Shown: positions 1-10,768 of the stretch, in pieces
How the letters are laid out: the number at the start of each line of letters is the position of its first letter
Numbering within the stretch: position 1 is the stretch's first letter
DNA from: Prochlorococcus marinus CUG1438
GTDB taxonomy: Bacteria > Cyanobacteriota > Cyanobacteriia > PCC-6307 > Cyanobiaceae
Reading direction: 5' to 3'
Assembly: GCA_017644325.1 (NCBI GenBank)
Contig: JAEPLS010000001.1
Span: 496,001 to 560,000, forward strand
DNA: 64,000 nucleotides
Position numbers and translations under genes: made by a program
Notes under the pieces: model-generated
Told to the model about the DNA's origin: nothing
Seen by the model: the letters and a program-made list of their open reading frames with translations, nothing else
Database searches by the model: none

Positions 1-531
1 AAAAATTTGATTTTCTAGTAATCTTTTGCTCTCAATATTACTCAGCCCGGTAAGATTGCTCCCTCTAGATAAATTGAGGATAAATGTTTCTGCATTATCA
101 CTACTGGTATGACCAGTTAATAAATAAATATGATGATTATGCTGGTTTTTATTTAATAAAGTTTTGGCTCTTTCACATAATTTTTTATATCTCCATTGTC
201 GTGCTTTTTCTTCTGAAGAAATATTTTCTTTATTTGCTTGATCACAATAGAATGAAATATTTTTATCTTCGCAATAACTTTTTAATTCAAGAGCATATCG
301 TGAAGATTTTGTGTGCCATTGATGATCTCCATGCCAAACACTAATAGACCAATTATGAAGTTTCTTTAGGTCATTAATTAGGGTTAATAAGGCCATTGAG
401 TCTTGTCCCCCGGAAACACTTATTAAAATATTCGATCCTTTGGGAATTAATTTTTTTTTGCCAAGAATCTCTTTATGAAGCTGATGATGCCATGATGTCC
501 AATTTTTCTGAGTTAATTTTTTATCAGACAT
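1..531 (-). CDS. tilS: tRNA(Ile)-lysidine synthase, N-terminal part (cut by window edge)
   Basis: I translated this leftward frame by eye from the ATG at 529-531; it stays open to base 1, giving 177 codons. The PP-loop SGGQDSM lies at about residues 40-46, and a GHTSSDNAETFILNLSRG stretch follows, as in the ATP-pyrophosphatase domain of TilS. The enzyme adds lysine to C34 of the minor tRNA-Ile(CAU), so that it reads AUA. The C-terminal part lies outside the window. It is divergent from ycf23, with 85 bases between the starts. Another PP-loop enzyme is possible but less likely. Confidence 0.85.
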   Translation of the reverse strand, partial: MSDKKLTQKNWTSWHHQLHKEILGKKKLIPKGSNILISVSGGQDSMALLTLINDLKKLHNWSISVWHGDHQWHTKSSRYALELKSYCEDKNISFYCDQANKENISSEEKARQWRYKKLCERAKTLLNKNQHNHHIYLLTGHTSSDNAETFILNLSRGSNLTGLSNIESKRLLENQIF

Positions 532-616
532 TTTGTGTTGCTCAGATAATATTTTTTAAAAAATGCACTGTTTTACTAAAACAATGTCACAATCGGGTAA
601 TAAATTCATTAATTAA

Positions 617-1393
617 ATGAGTCTGATTAATCTTTTGCCACAAAAAATTAAAGAAGAGTTAAGGAGTAAATCTTTACTCAAAGTTATTTCAGGATTGAAT
701 AATTTCGATGTTCAATCTGTGAAAACAATTGTTGAGGCTGCTTCATTAGGAGGTGCAGATCTTGTAGATATTGCTTGTAATGCTCAACTCGTAGAGCTGG
801 TACTTAAGAATTTTAAATTACCAGTTTGTGTGAGTTCAGTAGTGCCAACTTCTTTCATAGATTCTGTAAAAGCAGGAGCCTCATTAATTGAAATAGGAAA
901 TTACGATACTTTTTATGAAAAAGGCATTAATTTTTCAGACGAAAAAGTCTTAGACATAACCAAAGAGACAAGGGATTTATTACCTCATGTTCCCCTATCA
1001 GTAACTGTTCCTCACACTATGCCTATTGATAAACAAGTTGAGCTTGCTATAAATCTAGCTGAAGAACATGTTGATATTGTTCAAACAGAGGGTGGTACTA
1101 GCTCTAATCCTTATTCATCCGGAATCCAAGGCTTTTTTGAAAAGGCAGTACCAACTCTCGCAGCAACTTATGCTATTCATCAAGAATTTAAGAAACAATC
1201 TGTCAATATACCAATTATGAGTGCCTCTGGATTAAGTCAAGTTACTTGTCCATTAGCAATATCTTGTGGAGCCTCAGCAGTTGGTGTTGGATCTGCAGTG
1301 AATAAATTAGATGATTTAGTATCAATGATTGCAGTTGTTAGGGCCTTAAAAGAATCTTTGAAAAATTCAGTAATTAAAGAAAAAATTTCTTAA
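617..1393 (+). CDS. ycf23: Ycf23-family (DUF561) protein
   Basis: A 258-residue protein that I recognise as the Ycf23/DUF561 family of cyanobacteria and some algal plastids. The start KVISGLNNFD and the glycine-rich end SCGASAVGVGSAVN look like a TIM-barrel with a C-terminal phosphate-binding loop, related in style to phosphate-binding barrels such as ThiG. No function is established that I know of. There is no signal peptide or membrane segment. It lies 24 bases before uvrB on the same strand, so the two may be cotranscribed. The family call is from recognition, not a search. Confidence 0.75.
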   Translation: MSLINLLPQKIKEELRSKSLLKVISGLNNFDVQSVKTIVEAASLGGADLVDIACNAQLVELVLKNFKLPVCVSSVVPTSFIDSVKAGASLIEIGNYDTFYEKGINFSDEKVLDITKETRDLLPHVPLSVTVPHTMPIDKQVELAINLAEEHVDIVQTEGGTSSNPYSSGIQGFFEKAVPTLAATYAIHQEFKKQSVNIPIMSASGLSQVTCPLAISCGASAVGVGSAVNKLDDLVSMIAVVRALKESLKNSVIKEKIS

Positions 1394-1420
1394 TATATAA
1401 GAACTTTAGCTATTAGCTTG

Positions 1421-3460
1421 ATGAACGACTATAAGCTTCAAGCTCCCTATGAACCAAATGGAGATCAACCTGAAGCTATCAAAAAATTAGTTAGAGGTGT
1501 TAATAGTGGTAAAGAGTTTCAGACTCTTTTAGGAGCTACTGGAACAGGTAAAACATTCACTATTGCAAATGTAATTCAACAAACAGGAAGACCAGCTCTT
1601 GTATTAGCACATAACAAAACTTTAGCTGCTCAACTATGTAATGAATTAAGGGAGTTCTTTCCGAAAAATGCTGTTGAGTACTTTATTTCTTACTACGATT
1701 ATTATCAACCTGAAGCTTATGTTCCTGTAAGTGATACATACATAGCAAAAACTGCTTCAATTAATGAAGAAATAGATATGCTTCGGCATTCTGCAACACG
1801 CTCATTATTCGAGAGAAAAGATGTAATTGTAGTAGCCTCTATAAGTTGTATTTATGGTCTAGGGATACCAAGTGAATATCTAAAAGCTTCAGTTAAATTT
1901 GAAGTTGGAAAATCTATAAATTTACGTTCTTCTTTGAGGTCGCTTGTTGAAAATCAATATACTAGAAATGATATTGAAATCACTAGAGGTAGATTCCGAA
2001 TAAAAGGTGATGTTTTAGAAATTGGTCCTGCTTATGAAGATAGATTAATAAGAATTGAATTATTTGGTGATGAAGTCGAGGCTATTAGATATGTTGACCC
2101 TACTACTGGAGAAATACTTGAAAGTTTGCAACAAGTTAGTGTTTACCCAGCGAAGCATTTTGTTACTCCAAAAGAAAGACTTGAGAGTGCAATAAAAGCA
2201 ATTAGAAGTGAATTAAAAACTCAACTCGATAAATTTACATACGAAGGAAAATTGTTGGAGGCTCAACGTTTAGAGCAACGAACCAAATATGATTTAGAAA
2301 TGCTAAAAGAGGTTGGCTATTGTAATGGGGTTGAGAATTATGCTCGTCATTTATCAGGCAGGGAGGAAGGTTCACCGCCAGAATGCTTAATAGATTACTT
2401 TCCTGAGGATTGGCTTTTGGTAGTAGATGAGAGTCATGTAACATGTCCTCAACTTCATGCAATGTATAACGGTGATCAATCTAGAAAAAAAGTTTTGATA
2501 GATCATGGTTTTAGATTGCCAAGTGCTGCAGATAATAGACCTCTAAAATGTGAGGAGTTTTGGGAGAAATCAAAGCAAACATTATTTATAAGTGCAACTC
2601 CTGGACAATGGGAACTAGACCAATGTGATGGTGAATTTATTGAGCAAGTTATAAGACCTACTGGGGTATTAGACCCCGTTATTAATGTAAGGCCGAGTGA
2701 AGGTCAAATAGAAGATTTATTATCTGAAATAAGAATTAGGTCTGAAAAGAATCAAAGAGTTTTAGTGACTACACTAACTAAGAGAATGGCTGAAGATTTA
2801 ACTGATTTTCTATCTGAAAATAAAGTAAGAGTTAGATATTTACATTCTGAAATCCATTCAATTGAAAGAATTGAAATTATTCAAGACCTCAGAATGGGTG
2901 AATATGATGTTTTGGTAGGAGTTAATTTATTGAGAGAGGGACTAGATCTTCCTGAAGTTTCGTTGGTTGCTATTTTAGATGCTGATAAAGAAGGTTTTCT
3001 TAGGGCAGAAAGATCATTGATTCAAACAATTGGAAGAGCTGCAAGACACGTTGAGGGAGTTGCCTTGCTTTATGCAGATAATTTCACAGATTCAATGAAA
3101 AAAGCAATATCCGAAACTGAAAGAAGAAGAACTATTCAAAAAAAATACAATGAGGTCAATGGTATTACTCCAAAACCTGCAGGTAAAAAAATAGAAAATT
3201 CAATATTATCTTTTCTAGAGCTTTCCAGAAAATTAGATGCTAGTGGTTTATCTAAAGATTTAATTAATATAGTTAATAACAAAACGGACGCAATTCTCAA
3301 TACCAACGATAATCAATATTTGCTTGAAGAATTGCCTGATTTAATAGACAAGTTAGAAATTAAAATGAAAGATGCCGCAAAAGATTTGAATTTTGAAGAA
3401 GCAGCAAATTTGAGGGATAGAATCAAAAAATTAAGACAAAAATTGGCAAGAAATAGCTAA
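1421..3460 (+). CDS. uvrB: Excinuclease ABC subunit B
   Basis: UvrB is the damage-verifying helicase-like subunit of nucleotide excision repair. It is loaded by UvrA and recruits UvrC. Walker A GATGTGKT is at residues 38-45, followed by the beta-hairpin region with [10 protein letters not shown], a DESH box, helicase motif VI residues (QTIGRAARH) and a C-terminal UVR helix pair (about residues 640-679) for UvrC contact. The length of 679 is typical. A TTG directly before the ATG could extend it by one residue; I prefer the ATG at 1421. It is convergent with lysC, with 7 bases between the stops. Confidence 0.97.
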   Translation: MNDYKLQAPYEPNGDQPEAIKKLVRGVNSGKEFQTLLGATGTGKTFTIANVIQQTGRPALVLAHNKTLAAQLCNELREFFPKNAVEYFISYYDYYQPEAYVPVSDTYIAKTASINEEIDMLRHSATRSLFERKDVIVVASISCIYGLGIPSEYLKASVKFEVGKSINLRSSLRSLVENQYTRNDIEITRGRFRIKGDVLEIGPAYEDRLIRIELFGDEVEAIRYVDPTTGEILESLQQVSVYPAKHFVTPKERLESAIKAIRSELKTQLDKFTYEGKLLEAQRLEQRTKYDLEMLKEVGYCNGVENYARHLSGREEGSPPECLIDYFPEDWLLVVDESHVTCPQLHAMYNGDQSRKKVLIDHGFRLPSAADNRPLKCEEFWEKSKQTLFISATPGQWELDQCDGEFIEQVIRPTGVLDPVINVRPSEGQIEDLLSEIRIRSEKNQRVLVTTLTKRMAEDLTDFLSENKVRVRYLHSEIHSIERIEIIQDLRMGEYDVLVGVNLLREGLDLPEVSLVAILDADKEGFLRAERSLIQTIGRAARHVEGVALLYADNFTDSMKKAISETERRRTIQKKYNEVNGITPKPAGKKIENSILSFLELSRKLDASGLSKDLINIVNNKTDAILNTNDNQYLLEELPDLIDKLEIKMKDAAKDLNFEEAANLRDRIKKLRQKLARNS

Positions 3461-3467
3461 GAAGAAC

Positions 3468-5228
3468 TTATTTGTCTAATTCGAAATGTTTATGGATTGC
3501 ATTAACTGCTTTGTCACAATCTTTCTCTAAAACAATACAAGAAGTTCTAATTTCACTAGTGGCAATCATTTCAATATTGATATTTTGGTCAGCCAATGCT
3601 CTAAATATTTTCCCAGCCGTTCCAACCTTAAATGCCATTCCCGCTCCTACGGTGCTTACTTTTGCTATAGCGGGGCCATCTTCAATGTATGAACCGGGCA
3701 ATTTTTTTATTAATGCTTCAAAAACTAAGTTAGCTTTTTCTCTATCTTGTTTATTCATTGTAAGACTAATATCCTTAGTTTTTAGAGAGGAAATTCTCTC
3801 TGATTGCACTATGGTATCGAAAAGTAAATTATTTTCAGCTAGTGCTAAGCATATTGATGCGGCTACACCTGGACGATCAGGTAGTTTTCGAAAACTGACT
3901 TGCACTTGGTTTTTGTCTAATGCAATTCCTCTTACTTCGGGTTGATCTTGTTTTTCGTAGATGGGGTTAACGAATATTTGTGTATCGGATAACTTAAATT
4001 TTTCAGCAACAAATCTAATAGCTTTCGGAAGATTATTGATTTCAATCACACAGCTGACTTTAATTTCACTAGTGGCTATTAATCTTACATTTATATTCGC
4101 TTGAGATAAAGTATCAAATAAATCAGCCGAAACACTTGGCCGACCCATGATGCCTGCTCCTTGAATACTTAATTTAGTCATATTTGTTTTTAAGTTGTAT
4201 TCGCCACCTAATTGACTTGTTATAATTTCACATTGTTCTGTAGTTTTTTTAACTTCTAATTGGCTTACAGTAAATGTAATATCGTTATTATTACCATCAT
4301 TTGTTGCTTGTATTATTAAATCTACATTGATACTTGCTTCTGATAGTTTTTCAAATATTTGTGCTGCAATCCCTGGCCTATCAGGAATTTTGGATAGACT
4401 GAATATCGCTTGGTTTTCTAATACTTCAAGACTATTTACTGTTTTTGTTAATTCTAGGCTTCCTCTTTTTAGGGAGAGGGGTTTGATTTTGCTTTCTAGT
4501 AGAGTTCCACTGGAGTCGCTTTGACTTGATTTAACGCATAATTTAATTCCATAATTGCGGGCGATTTCTACAGCCCTTGGATGAAGAACTGAAGCACCAA
4601 CGCTTGCAAGTTCCAGCATTTCCTCACAACTAATTTCATCTAAGAGTTTCGCATTAGGAACAATTCTTGGATCAGTAGTAAGAACCCCAGGAACATCTGT
4701 ATATATTTCGCAAGTTTCAGCTCCCAATGCCGTTGATAAAGCTACTGCGGAAGTATCTGAACCGCCTCTACCCAACGTTGTAATTTCCATTGATCCAGTA
4801 TGGCTTAATGTTGTTCCTTGAAATCCAGCAACCACTACTACAAAACCTTGATCGATATAATTTTGGATTCTGTCTGTTTTAATATCTAGAATTCTCGCTT
4901 TTCCATGTATTGATTCAGTAATAATCCCTACTTGGCTACCTGTCATGGAAATTGCAGGTATGCCGTATTCATTTAATGCCATTGAGAGAAGAGATATGGT
5001 TACTTGCTCTCCAGTTGAAAGGAGCATATCCAATTCTCTTCGATTGGGATTTTTACTTATTGATGAAGCTAAGAAATTTAAATCATCTGTAGTTTGTCCC
5101 ATTGCGGAAACGACAACGACAATTTCATTGCCTGCTTCTTTACTTCGACAAATAGTAGTTGCAATATTTTGAATTTTTTTAATATCTCCAACAGAAGTAC
5201 CGCCAAATTTTTTTACTAGTAAAGCCAT
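3468..5228 (-). CDS. lysC: Aspartate kinase with four ACT domains
   Basis: Catalyses ATP-dependent phosphorylation of aspartate, the first step towards lysine, threonine and methionine. The N-terminal kinase domain begins with KFGGTSVGD (residues 7-15). The C-terminal half holds repeated ACT-type stretches with recurring sequences such as IPDRPGIAAQIF, GAGIMGRPSV, LPDRPGVAASI and GAGMAFKVG, which I read as four ACT units in two pairs. At 586 residues it is longer than two-ACT kinases of about 400-450. The four-ACT form is known from cyanobacteria and implies allosteric control by pathway amino acids. It follows holA by 39 bases on the same strand. Confidence 0.96.
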   Translation of the reverse strand: MALLVKKFGGTSVGDIKKIQNIATTICRSKEAGNEIVVVVSAMGQTTDDLNFLASSISKNPNRRELDMLLSTGEQVTISLLSMALNEYGIPAISMTGSQVGIITESIHGKARILDIKTDRIQNYIDQGFVVVVAGFQGTTLSHTGSMEITTLGRGGSDTSAVALSTALGAETCEIYTDVPGVLTTDPRIVPNAKLLDEISCEEMLELASVGASVLHPRAVEIARNYGIKLCVKSSQSDSSGTLLESKIKPLSLKRGSLELTKTVNSLEVLENQAIFSLSKIPDRPGIAAQIFEKLSEASINVDLIIQATNDGNNNDITFTVSQLEVKKTTEQCEIITSQLGGEYNLKTNMTKLSIQGAGIMGRPSVSADLFDTLSQANINVRLIATSEIKVSCVIEINNLPKAIRFVAEKFKLSDTQIFVNPIYEKQDQPEVRGIALDKNQVQVSFRKLPDRPGVAASICLALAENNLLFDTIVQSERISSLKTKDISLTMNKQDREKANLVFEALIKKLPGSYIEDGPAIAKVSTVGAGMAFKVGTAGKIFRALADQNINIEMIATSEIRTSCIVLEKDCDKAVNAIHKHFELDK

Positions 5229-5267
5229 GTTTAAATCATAATGTAAATTCTTAAACTTATAATTTGA

Positions 5268-6269
5268 TTAATTTAAATTAATTAAATTTTCGGTAAAAAC
5301 ATTCATTGGATTATTACCTGTTTTTAGTAATGATTCAATATCTAATAAATTACTCATTAAATTAACCAAATATTCTTGCGAGACATTTTTCACTTTTTTT
5401 CTAATAAAAAAAATTCTTTTTGGATTAGATATTCCCGCAAGATTACAAATCTTTTTTGAATTATTATCATCAGAATTAACTGCTAATTTTATAATTGTAT
5501 GTAATCTTATTTGACTAATTAAACCCGCATTTAATTTTAAAGCAGGTTCACCTTTCTGTAAGGAATAATTTATCTCAATTAGACTTTCATTTATATTTTT
5601 ATGAAGGAGATGATCAATTATTTTGAAAATATTGGGTTGATGATCACTAAATATTTTTTTAACATCATTGCATGTTAGAACAATTTGTGGATCCAAATCA
5701 TTTGATACAGCTGTAAGGAATGTTTTTGCTTTTGTTAATTCATTTTTTAATTTAAAGCTATCATTTCCAACCGAATCAATTATTAATTCAGCTGCATCTT
5801 TATCAATTTTGATATTCATTGAATTTGCTGAATCTTCTAAATATTTTTTTTGTCCCTCATAGTCCCAAATTTCTGGTAAAGAAAATGATTCTTCTTTGGC
5901 TAAATTATTTTTGATGAGGTTTTGCAGAAATTTAGTACTTTTTAATCTGGAGTCTGGTTTTTTAGTACTTTGTAAAATGAAAAAAGTTCTACTAGGAATA
6001 TTGTTATGAATTTTTTCAAATTTATTTATTAGTTCGTCATTTTTTGTAGTAAAAATTGGATTATTTTTTAATGTAACTATTCTTGAACCTTCTCCAAAAG
6101 GAGGAGTAAGAACTTCATTAAGGGCTTTATTGATTTGTTCATTATCATCTCCATTTAAATTAGTTACATTAATTTCTTTCCATTCTTTAGAGACTTCTTT
6201 ATCAATTAATTTTTGGATAAATGTATTTTGAGAATTTAGATCATTACCCCATAATATTTGTATTGGCAT
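5268..6269 (-). CDS. holA: DNA polymerase III delta subunit
   Basis: A 333-residue protein of the HolA family, the clamp-loader subunit that opens the beta sliding clamp. The start PIQILWGNDL, the middle PSRTFFILQSTKKPDSRLKS and the C-terminal helical region around SQIRLHTIIKL fit the delta subunit. It has no functional Walker A, as expected, because delta does not bind ATP. The sequence is divergent, as is usual for HolA. It is the first gene of a leftward pair with lysC and is divergent from cobH, with 58 bases between the starts. Confidence 0.85.
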   Translation of the reverse strand: MPIQILWGNDLNSQNTFIQKLIDKEVSKEWKEINVTNLNGDDNEQINKALNEVLTPPFGEGSRIVTLKNNPIFTTKNDELINKFEKIHNNIPSRTFFILQSTKKPDSRLKSTKFLQNLIKNNLAKEESFSLPEIWDYEGQKKYLEDSANSMNIKIDKDAAELIIDSVGNDSFKLKNELTKAKTFLTAVSNDLDPQIVLTCNDVKKIFSDHQPNIFKIIDHLLHKNINESLIEINYSLQKGEPALKLNAGLISQIRLHTIIKLAVNSDDNNSKKICNLAGISNPKRIFFIRKKVKNVSQEYLVNLMSNLLDIESLLKTGNNPMNVFTENLINLN

Positions 6270-6327
6270 GATTGCTCAATAAAAATCGTATATTAATTAT
6301 GATTACTTCTAACATAAATTCAATCCA

Positions 6328-6951
6328 ATGGTAACAGATCATCCAATTTTTTTAGAAAGTATTAGTTTTATAAGATCTCATTTAGAAGCCAATGATCTTA
6401 ATTATTTAGAAAAAAAAGTCTTAGAAAGATTGATTCATACTTCTGGAGATTTTTCTGTTCAAAATCTCATAGTTTTTAGTGAAGGGGCATGCGAAAAGGG
6501 GCTACAAGCTCTTCAAAATGGGGCTCCAATTTTAACTGATACCGATATGGCAGCAGCAGCAATAAAATCCATGGCAGAAAATACTACTAGGAATAAAGTG
6601 TTTACCGCTAGAACGTGGTTTGGTGACAATAATCACACAAAATTAACTAAAACTGCATATGGCTTAAGTGAGGCTTGGAAAGAATTATCAGTAAAAAATT
6701 CTGGATTGAAATCTCCTATTGTAGTAATTGGTAGTTCGCCAACAGCACTAACATATTTAATCGATATTCTACATAATTCAAAAGATTTACCTAGCTTAAT
6801 TATTGGAATGCCAGTTGGATTTATAGGAGTAGAAAAAAGCAAAAAAAAATTAATTTCTTCAAATCTTCCAAGAATTGTTTTGAGTTCAACAAGAGGAGGT
6901 GCTGCTATGGCTGCTGCTACTGTTAACGCCTTGTTGAGGGAAACTATTTAA
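6328..6951 (+). CDS. cobH: Precorrin-8X methylmutase
   Basis: Moves a methyl group from C11 to C12 of precorrin-8X to give hydrogenobyrinate, in cobalamin (or pseudocobalamin) synthesis. The conserved ERLIHTSGDF carries the likely catalytic His37. The C-terminal GMPVGFIGVEKSK and SSTRGGAAMAAATVNALL stretches are family signatures. The length of 207 is normal. The anaerobic-pathway name is cbiC; cyanobacterial enzymes are annotated under either symbol. It stands alone, convergent with mutS. Confidence 0.95.
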   Translation: MVTDHPIFLESISFIRSHLEANDLNYLEKKVLERLIHTSGDFSVQNLIVFSEGACEKGLQALQNGAPILTDTDMAAAAIKSMAENTTRNKVFTARTWFGDNNHTKLTKTAYGLSEAWKELSVKNSGLKSPIVVIGSSPTALTYLIDILHNSKDLPSLIIGMPVGFIGVEKSKKKLISSNLPRIVLSSTRGGAAMAAATVNALLRETI

Positions 6952-6982
6952 AAAGTATTCATCTTATTAAAATGTCAAAAAT

Positions 6983-9724
6983 CTACTCGAAATCATTATT
7001 TAATTTATTATTTTCTTCTAAAGAATTTAAAACTGATTTTGCTTTTTCTATAACTTCTTTTGGAACTCCTGCTAATTTAGCTGCTTCTATACCGTAGCTT
7101 TTGTTTGAGCCCCCTTTTACAATCCTGTGAGTAAAAATTAGCTGATCGTTATTATGTTCTACTAAAACTTGAAAATTTTGTATATTCTTATTTGAATTTT
7201 TTAAATAATTCAGCTCATGATAGTGCGTAGCAAAAATAGTATTACATTTAATTTTTTTTGCAAGATATTCACTTACTGACCAAGCTATTGAAAGTCCATC
7301 AAAGGTAGATGTCCCTCTACCTATCTCATCAAGTAAAACTAGTGAGCTAGAAGTTGCCTGATTTAGAATCGATGCAGTTTCAGACATTTCTACCATAAAT
7401 GTTGATTGTCCAGATGATTGATCATCAACTGCCCCAATTCTTGTGAAAATCCTATCTGCAATCTTGATTTCAGCATTATTAGCAGGAACAAAGCTACCAA
7501 TTTGTGCGAGAATTTGTATTAAACCAATTTGTCTGATAAAGCAACTTTTTCCGCTTGCATTTGGACCGGTCAATATAATTAATTTTTGGTTATCCTCAAA
7601 GGAAATATCGTTCTCTATAAACTTTTTATCATTTAATAATTGCTCTACAATTGGATTTCTTCCTGAGATAATTTTTGTACTATTTTTTGTGTTTGAATCA
7701 TTTATTTGTATTAATGAAGGTTTTATAAAATTGTTTTCTACTGAAGTGATTGATAAACCAAGCAATGCGTCAAGTGATGATATGGATTTAGCAATTGATC
7801 TTATGTGTTTTGTTTTTTCAGCAACTATATTTCTTAATTCGCAGAAAATTTCATATTCTCTTGATGAAGCTCTACTTTTTATTTGAAAAATCTTATTTTC
7901 TTTATTTTTAATTTCTGAGGTGATATATCTTTCTTCATTGGTAAGTGTTTGCCTTTTGATCCAATGTTGTGGAGCTAAATTAACTTTTGACTTATTTATA
8001 GAAATGTAGTATCCAAAATTTTTATGAAATTGAATTTTTAAGTTTGAAATTTTGCTAATTTCCCTTTCTTTTAATTCCTCTTTATTGAGCCACTCAGAGT
8101 AATCATCCATTAAATTGCGTAAGCCATCTAATATACTGTCAACCCCATCGTGGATCATGCCTCCTTCACTTATATTTAGAGGAGGATTTTCTATTAGTTT
8201 AAAACTTATAGTATCAGCTAATTCTAAGAGTCCCTCATCAATATTTTTTAATTGATCGGTCCAATCTGGGAGATCATATTTAAATAATTCAATTATGGAT
8301 TTTAGTCTAGGCAATTTTTTTAAACCTTCCGCTATTGCAATTAGATCTCTAGGACTTGCATGACCAGCACAAGCTCTACCAGCAAGCCTTTCTAAATCCC
8401 CCATTGCTCTAAGTGAATTTTGGGTATCTGTCCTTAATTCTTTAGATTCAATAAAGTTTGTAATTATATTTTGTCTTTTATAAATTTCATTAACGTTTAA
8501 TAGTGGTGAATCTATCCACCTTCTTAAACACCTTGCACCCATGCAAGTATAAGTTCTATCAATGCTCCATAGGAGCGAACCTACATAATTGTTTTCTCGT
8601 TGTGTATTTTTAATTTCTAAGTTTTTTTGAGTTTGATAATCAATAATTAATTTGTTGCGACCAAATTGAATTTGTGGAAATTCTAATGAGATTTTTACAG
8701 AAGAATCTTTATCTAAATTTGAAGGATTAATTTTTTCTAGGTAACTTAATAAACCTCCAAGTGATCTAGTCGCATTGTTTAAATTTTTAAGTCCTATTCC
8801 TTCTAGGTTTGCAATTTGGAAATATTTTTTTATTAGATAATTTGCTTCATTAATGTCAAAATTAGTCTCTTGAGAAACAGTATATGAAATTTGACTATTT
8901 CCTTTAATTAATAAATTTCTTACTTCGTTGCTTCCTACAATGATTTCTGAAGAATCTAATTTATTAATTTCATCAAATAGTTTTGACAGAGATTCACCTT
9001 CTAAAGTTATTAATTCTCCTGTGCTTACATCAGCTTTTGATATACCCCATTCATAAGATTGATCTGATTTTTCTTCTGATAAGTAAATAGCAGTAATCCA
9101 ATTATTTTTCTTTGCGATCAACATCCCCTCTTCAATTACAGTTCCAGGAGTAATTATTCTTGTTATTCCTCTTTTAATTGGCGTTCCATAATTTCCAGAA
9201 CTTTTTTCTAATTGGTCGCATATAACCACAGAATAATTTTTTTTAATTAAATCAGCACAGTATCTCTCCATTGCATGATGGGGAACCCCGGCCATAGGAA
9301 TCTTACCTATCTCTTTTCCAGCATCTTTACTTGTAAGTGTTATTTCTAAAAGGTTTGAAATTAATACAGCGTCCTCAAAAAAACATTCAAAAAAATCTCC
9401 TAATCTATAAAGTAATAACCTATCTTTATTTTCCTCTTTAAGAGTTACATAATGCTTCATTACAGGAGTTAACTTCATTTTTGAAACTGTTTTATAGCTA
9501 TAGGATTCTTCATTGATGCAAACATTTTTATTATTTGAAATTAACTCAGTCTTGAATTTATTTATTAAATTAGTTGAATTTTTTCTTTTTCTAGGTCGTT
9601 TTTGCGATTCTTTTTTTAGATCTTCCCAGGATAAATCTTCTGGAATTTTTGTTATTTCTTTTTGCTCATCGTTTTCATTATCAACTGCAAATAAATTCTT
9701 TTGAATTATCGTATCTTCTTGCAT
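6983..9724 (-). CDS. mutS: DNA mismatch repair protein MutS
   Basis: MutS binds mismatches and small loops and triggers repair. The mismatch-reading domain has [15 protein letters not shown] near residue 110, including the Phe-x-Glu that stacks into the mismatch. The C-terminal ATPase carries Walker A GPNASGKS near residue 720, followed by [14 protein letters not shown] and the ATHYHEL segment. It has 913 residues, including an 80-residue lysine- and acid-rich N-terminal extension before the first conserved motif. No mutL is in this window. The ATG is 142 bases from psbZ, its divergent neighbour. Confidence 0.97.
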   Translation of the reverse strand: MQEDTIIQKNLFAVDNENDEQKEITKIPEDLSWEDLKKESQKRPRKRKNSTNLINKFKTELISNNKNVCINEESYSYKTVSKMKLTPVMKHYVTLKEENKDRLLLYRLGDFFECFFEDAVLISNLLEITLTSKDAGKEIGKIPMAGVPHHAMERYCADLIKKNYSVVICDQLEKSSGNYGTPIKRGITRIITPGTVIEEGMLIAKKNNWITAIYLSEEKSDQSYEWGISKADVSTGELITLEGESLSKLFDEINKLDSSEIIVGSNEVRNLLIKGNSQISYTVSQETNFDINEANYLIKKYFQIANLEGIGLKNLNNATRSLGGLLSYLEKINPSNLDKDSSVKISLEFPQIQFGRNKLIIDYQTQKNLEIKNTQRENNYVGSLLWSIDRTYTCMGARCLRRWIDSPLLNVNEIYKRQNIITNFIESKELRTDTQNSLRAMGDLERLAGRACAGHASPRDLIAIAEGLKKLPRLKSIIELFKYDLPDWTDQLKNIDEGLLELADTISFKLIENPPLNISEGGMIHDGVDSILDGLRNLMDDYSEWLNKEELKEREISKISNLKIQFHKNFGYYISINKSKVNLAPQHWIKRQTLTNEERYITSEIKNKENKIFQIKSRASSREYEIFCELRNIVAEKTKHIRSIAKSISSLDALLGLSITSVENNFIKPSLIQINDSNTKNSTKIISGRNPIVEQLLNDKKFIENDISFEDNQKLIILTGPNASGKSCFIRQIGLIQILAQIGSFVPANNAEIKIADRIFTRIGAVDDQSSGQSTFMVEMSETASILNQATSSSLVLLDEIGRGTSTFDGLSIAWSVSEYLAKKIKCNTIFATHYHELNYLKNSNKNIQNFQVLVEHNNDQLIFTHRIVKGGSNKSYGIEAAKLAGVPKEVIEKAKSVLNSLEENNKLNNDFE

Positions 9725-9837
9725 ACTTTTTTAATTCCTAAATAGATATTAGGTAGAAAATCTTTTTTTGCATTTTAAAGTGGCTAAAGTATGTAAATTT
9801 TCTCTAATAATTATCATTTTCATGAGATTATAGTATT

Positions 9838-9843
9838 TATAAT
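9838..9843 (+). promoter_or_regulatory. Possible -10 box for psbZ
   Basis: TATAAT lies 23 bases before the psbZ ATG, predicting a leader of roughly 15-20 bases. I see no good -35 hexamer at the usual distance, which is common in Prochlorococcus. In so A+T-rich a sequence such hexamers also arise by chance. Confidence 0.35.
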
Positions 9844-9866
9844 AATTTGAAACCTAAGACTGAATT

Positions 9867-10064
9867 ATGCAGGCTGTTAACTTTTTCTTTGTAAATGCTC
9901 TTTTATTTGCTTCTTTAATTGCGGTAGTTGGAGTACCCGTTTTGTATGTGACTCAACCTTCTACTGAGGAAGGACAGCGAGAAAGTAGGAGAAAAATCTA
10001 TTCTATTGCTGCTGTTTGGGTTGTTTTGGTTTTTGTTACAGGGATAGTTTCTTCATTAGTTTGA
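9867..10064 (+). CDS. psbZ: Photosystem II protein PsbZ (Ycf9)
   Basis: A 65-residue protein with two membrane helices (about residues 5-26 and 42-63) joined by the polar loop TQPSTEEGQRESRRK. This is the PsbZ pattern. PsbZ sits at the edge of photosystem II and supports core-antenna interaction. The ATG start gives the family's usual length of about 62 residues. It is followed 49 bases later by ribH on the same strand. Confidence 0.95.
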   Translation: MQAVNFFFVNALLFASLIAVVGVPVLYVTQPSTEEGQRESRRKIYSIAAVWVVLVFVTGIVSSLV

Positions 10065-10113
10065 ACTTAATACCTTTTCGTGAGAGTCTATTAATATAAC
10101 GAAGTAAGATTTA

Positions 10114-10590
10114 ATGACTATTTTTGAGGGATCTTTTACTAATGCATCTACTTTAAAAGTTGGGATTGTAATAGCAAGATTTAATGATTTAATTACAAAT
10201 AAAATCCTATCCGGTTGTCTTGATTGTTTAAAAAGACATGGTTTAGATACTTCTGATTTAAGCAATCAAGTAGATATAGTTTGGGTTCCTGGTTCATTCG
10301 AATTACCAATCGCAGCTAAAACCCTCATGAAAAATAAGAGTTATGATGTTGTAATTGCTCTTGGGGCTGTGATCCGTGGTGAAACTTCTCACTATGATGT
10401 AGTTATATCAGAAGCTAGTAAAGGTATTTCACAAGTTTCAAATGAAAATAATGTTCCAATTATTTTTGGAGTTTTAACTACTGATACTATGCAGCAGGCT
10501 CTAGAAAGAGCTGGGATTAAAAATAATCTTGGTTGGAATTATGCTTTACAAGCAATTGAGATGGGATCATTAATTAAAAATTTAAATTAA
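10114..10590 (+). CDS. ribH: 6,7-dimethyl-8-ribityllumazine synthase
   Basis: Condenses the pyrimidinedione and dihydroxybutanone phosphate in the penultimate step of riboflavin synthesis. The sequence shows the N-terminal [10 protein letters not shown], the [11 protein letters not shown] substrate loop, and [14 protein letters not shown] with the catalytic-type histidine. At 158 residues it is full length for the 60-mer-forming enzyme. The gap to psbZ is too short for an FMN riboswitch, and none is seen. A tRNA-Gly gene follows. Confidence 0.96.
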   Translation: MTIFEGSFTNASTLKVGIVIARFNDLITNKILSGCLDCLKRHGLDTSDLSNQVDIVWVPGSFELPIAAKTLMKNKSYDVVIALGAVIRGETSHYDVVISEASKGISQVSNENNVPIIFGVLTTDTMQQALERAGIKNNLGWNYALQAIEMGSLIKNLN

Positions 10591-10651
10591 TTGAAAAAAT
10601 TTAATTATTTCTATCATTGATCCCTTCTTTGAGATAAAATAAGAAAGTTAT

Positions 10652-10723
10652 GCGGATGTAGCTCAGTGGTAGAGCATCTCCTTGCCAAGGAGAATGTCGA
10701 GAGTTCGAATCTCTTCATCCGCT
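10652..10723 (+). tRNA. tRNA-Gly (anticodon GCC)
   Basis: A 72-base cloverleaf. The acceptor stem GCGGATG pairs with CATCCGC, the D arm contains GCTCAGTGGTAGAGC, the anticodon stem-loop CTCCTTGCCAAGGAG presents GCC, and the T arm is GAGAGTTCGAATCTC. The discriminator is T. CCA is not encoded, as usual in cyanobacteria. Confidence 0.97.
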
Positions 10724-10768
10724 TTTAGTATTTGTATCTTTTAAAATATTCTTAGCTTTAGTTTTGTA

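Noticed and set aside
3472-3945. A 157-codon rightward frame opposite lysC
   Set aside because: It lies entirely antisense to a well-supported aspartate kinase and its translation shows no domain; it is a shadow frame.
10065-10113. FMN riboswitch before ribH
   Set aside because: The 49-base gap is too short and lacks FMN aptamer motifs.
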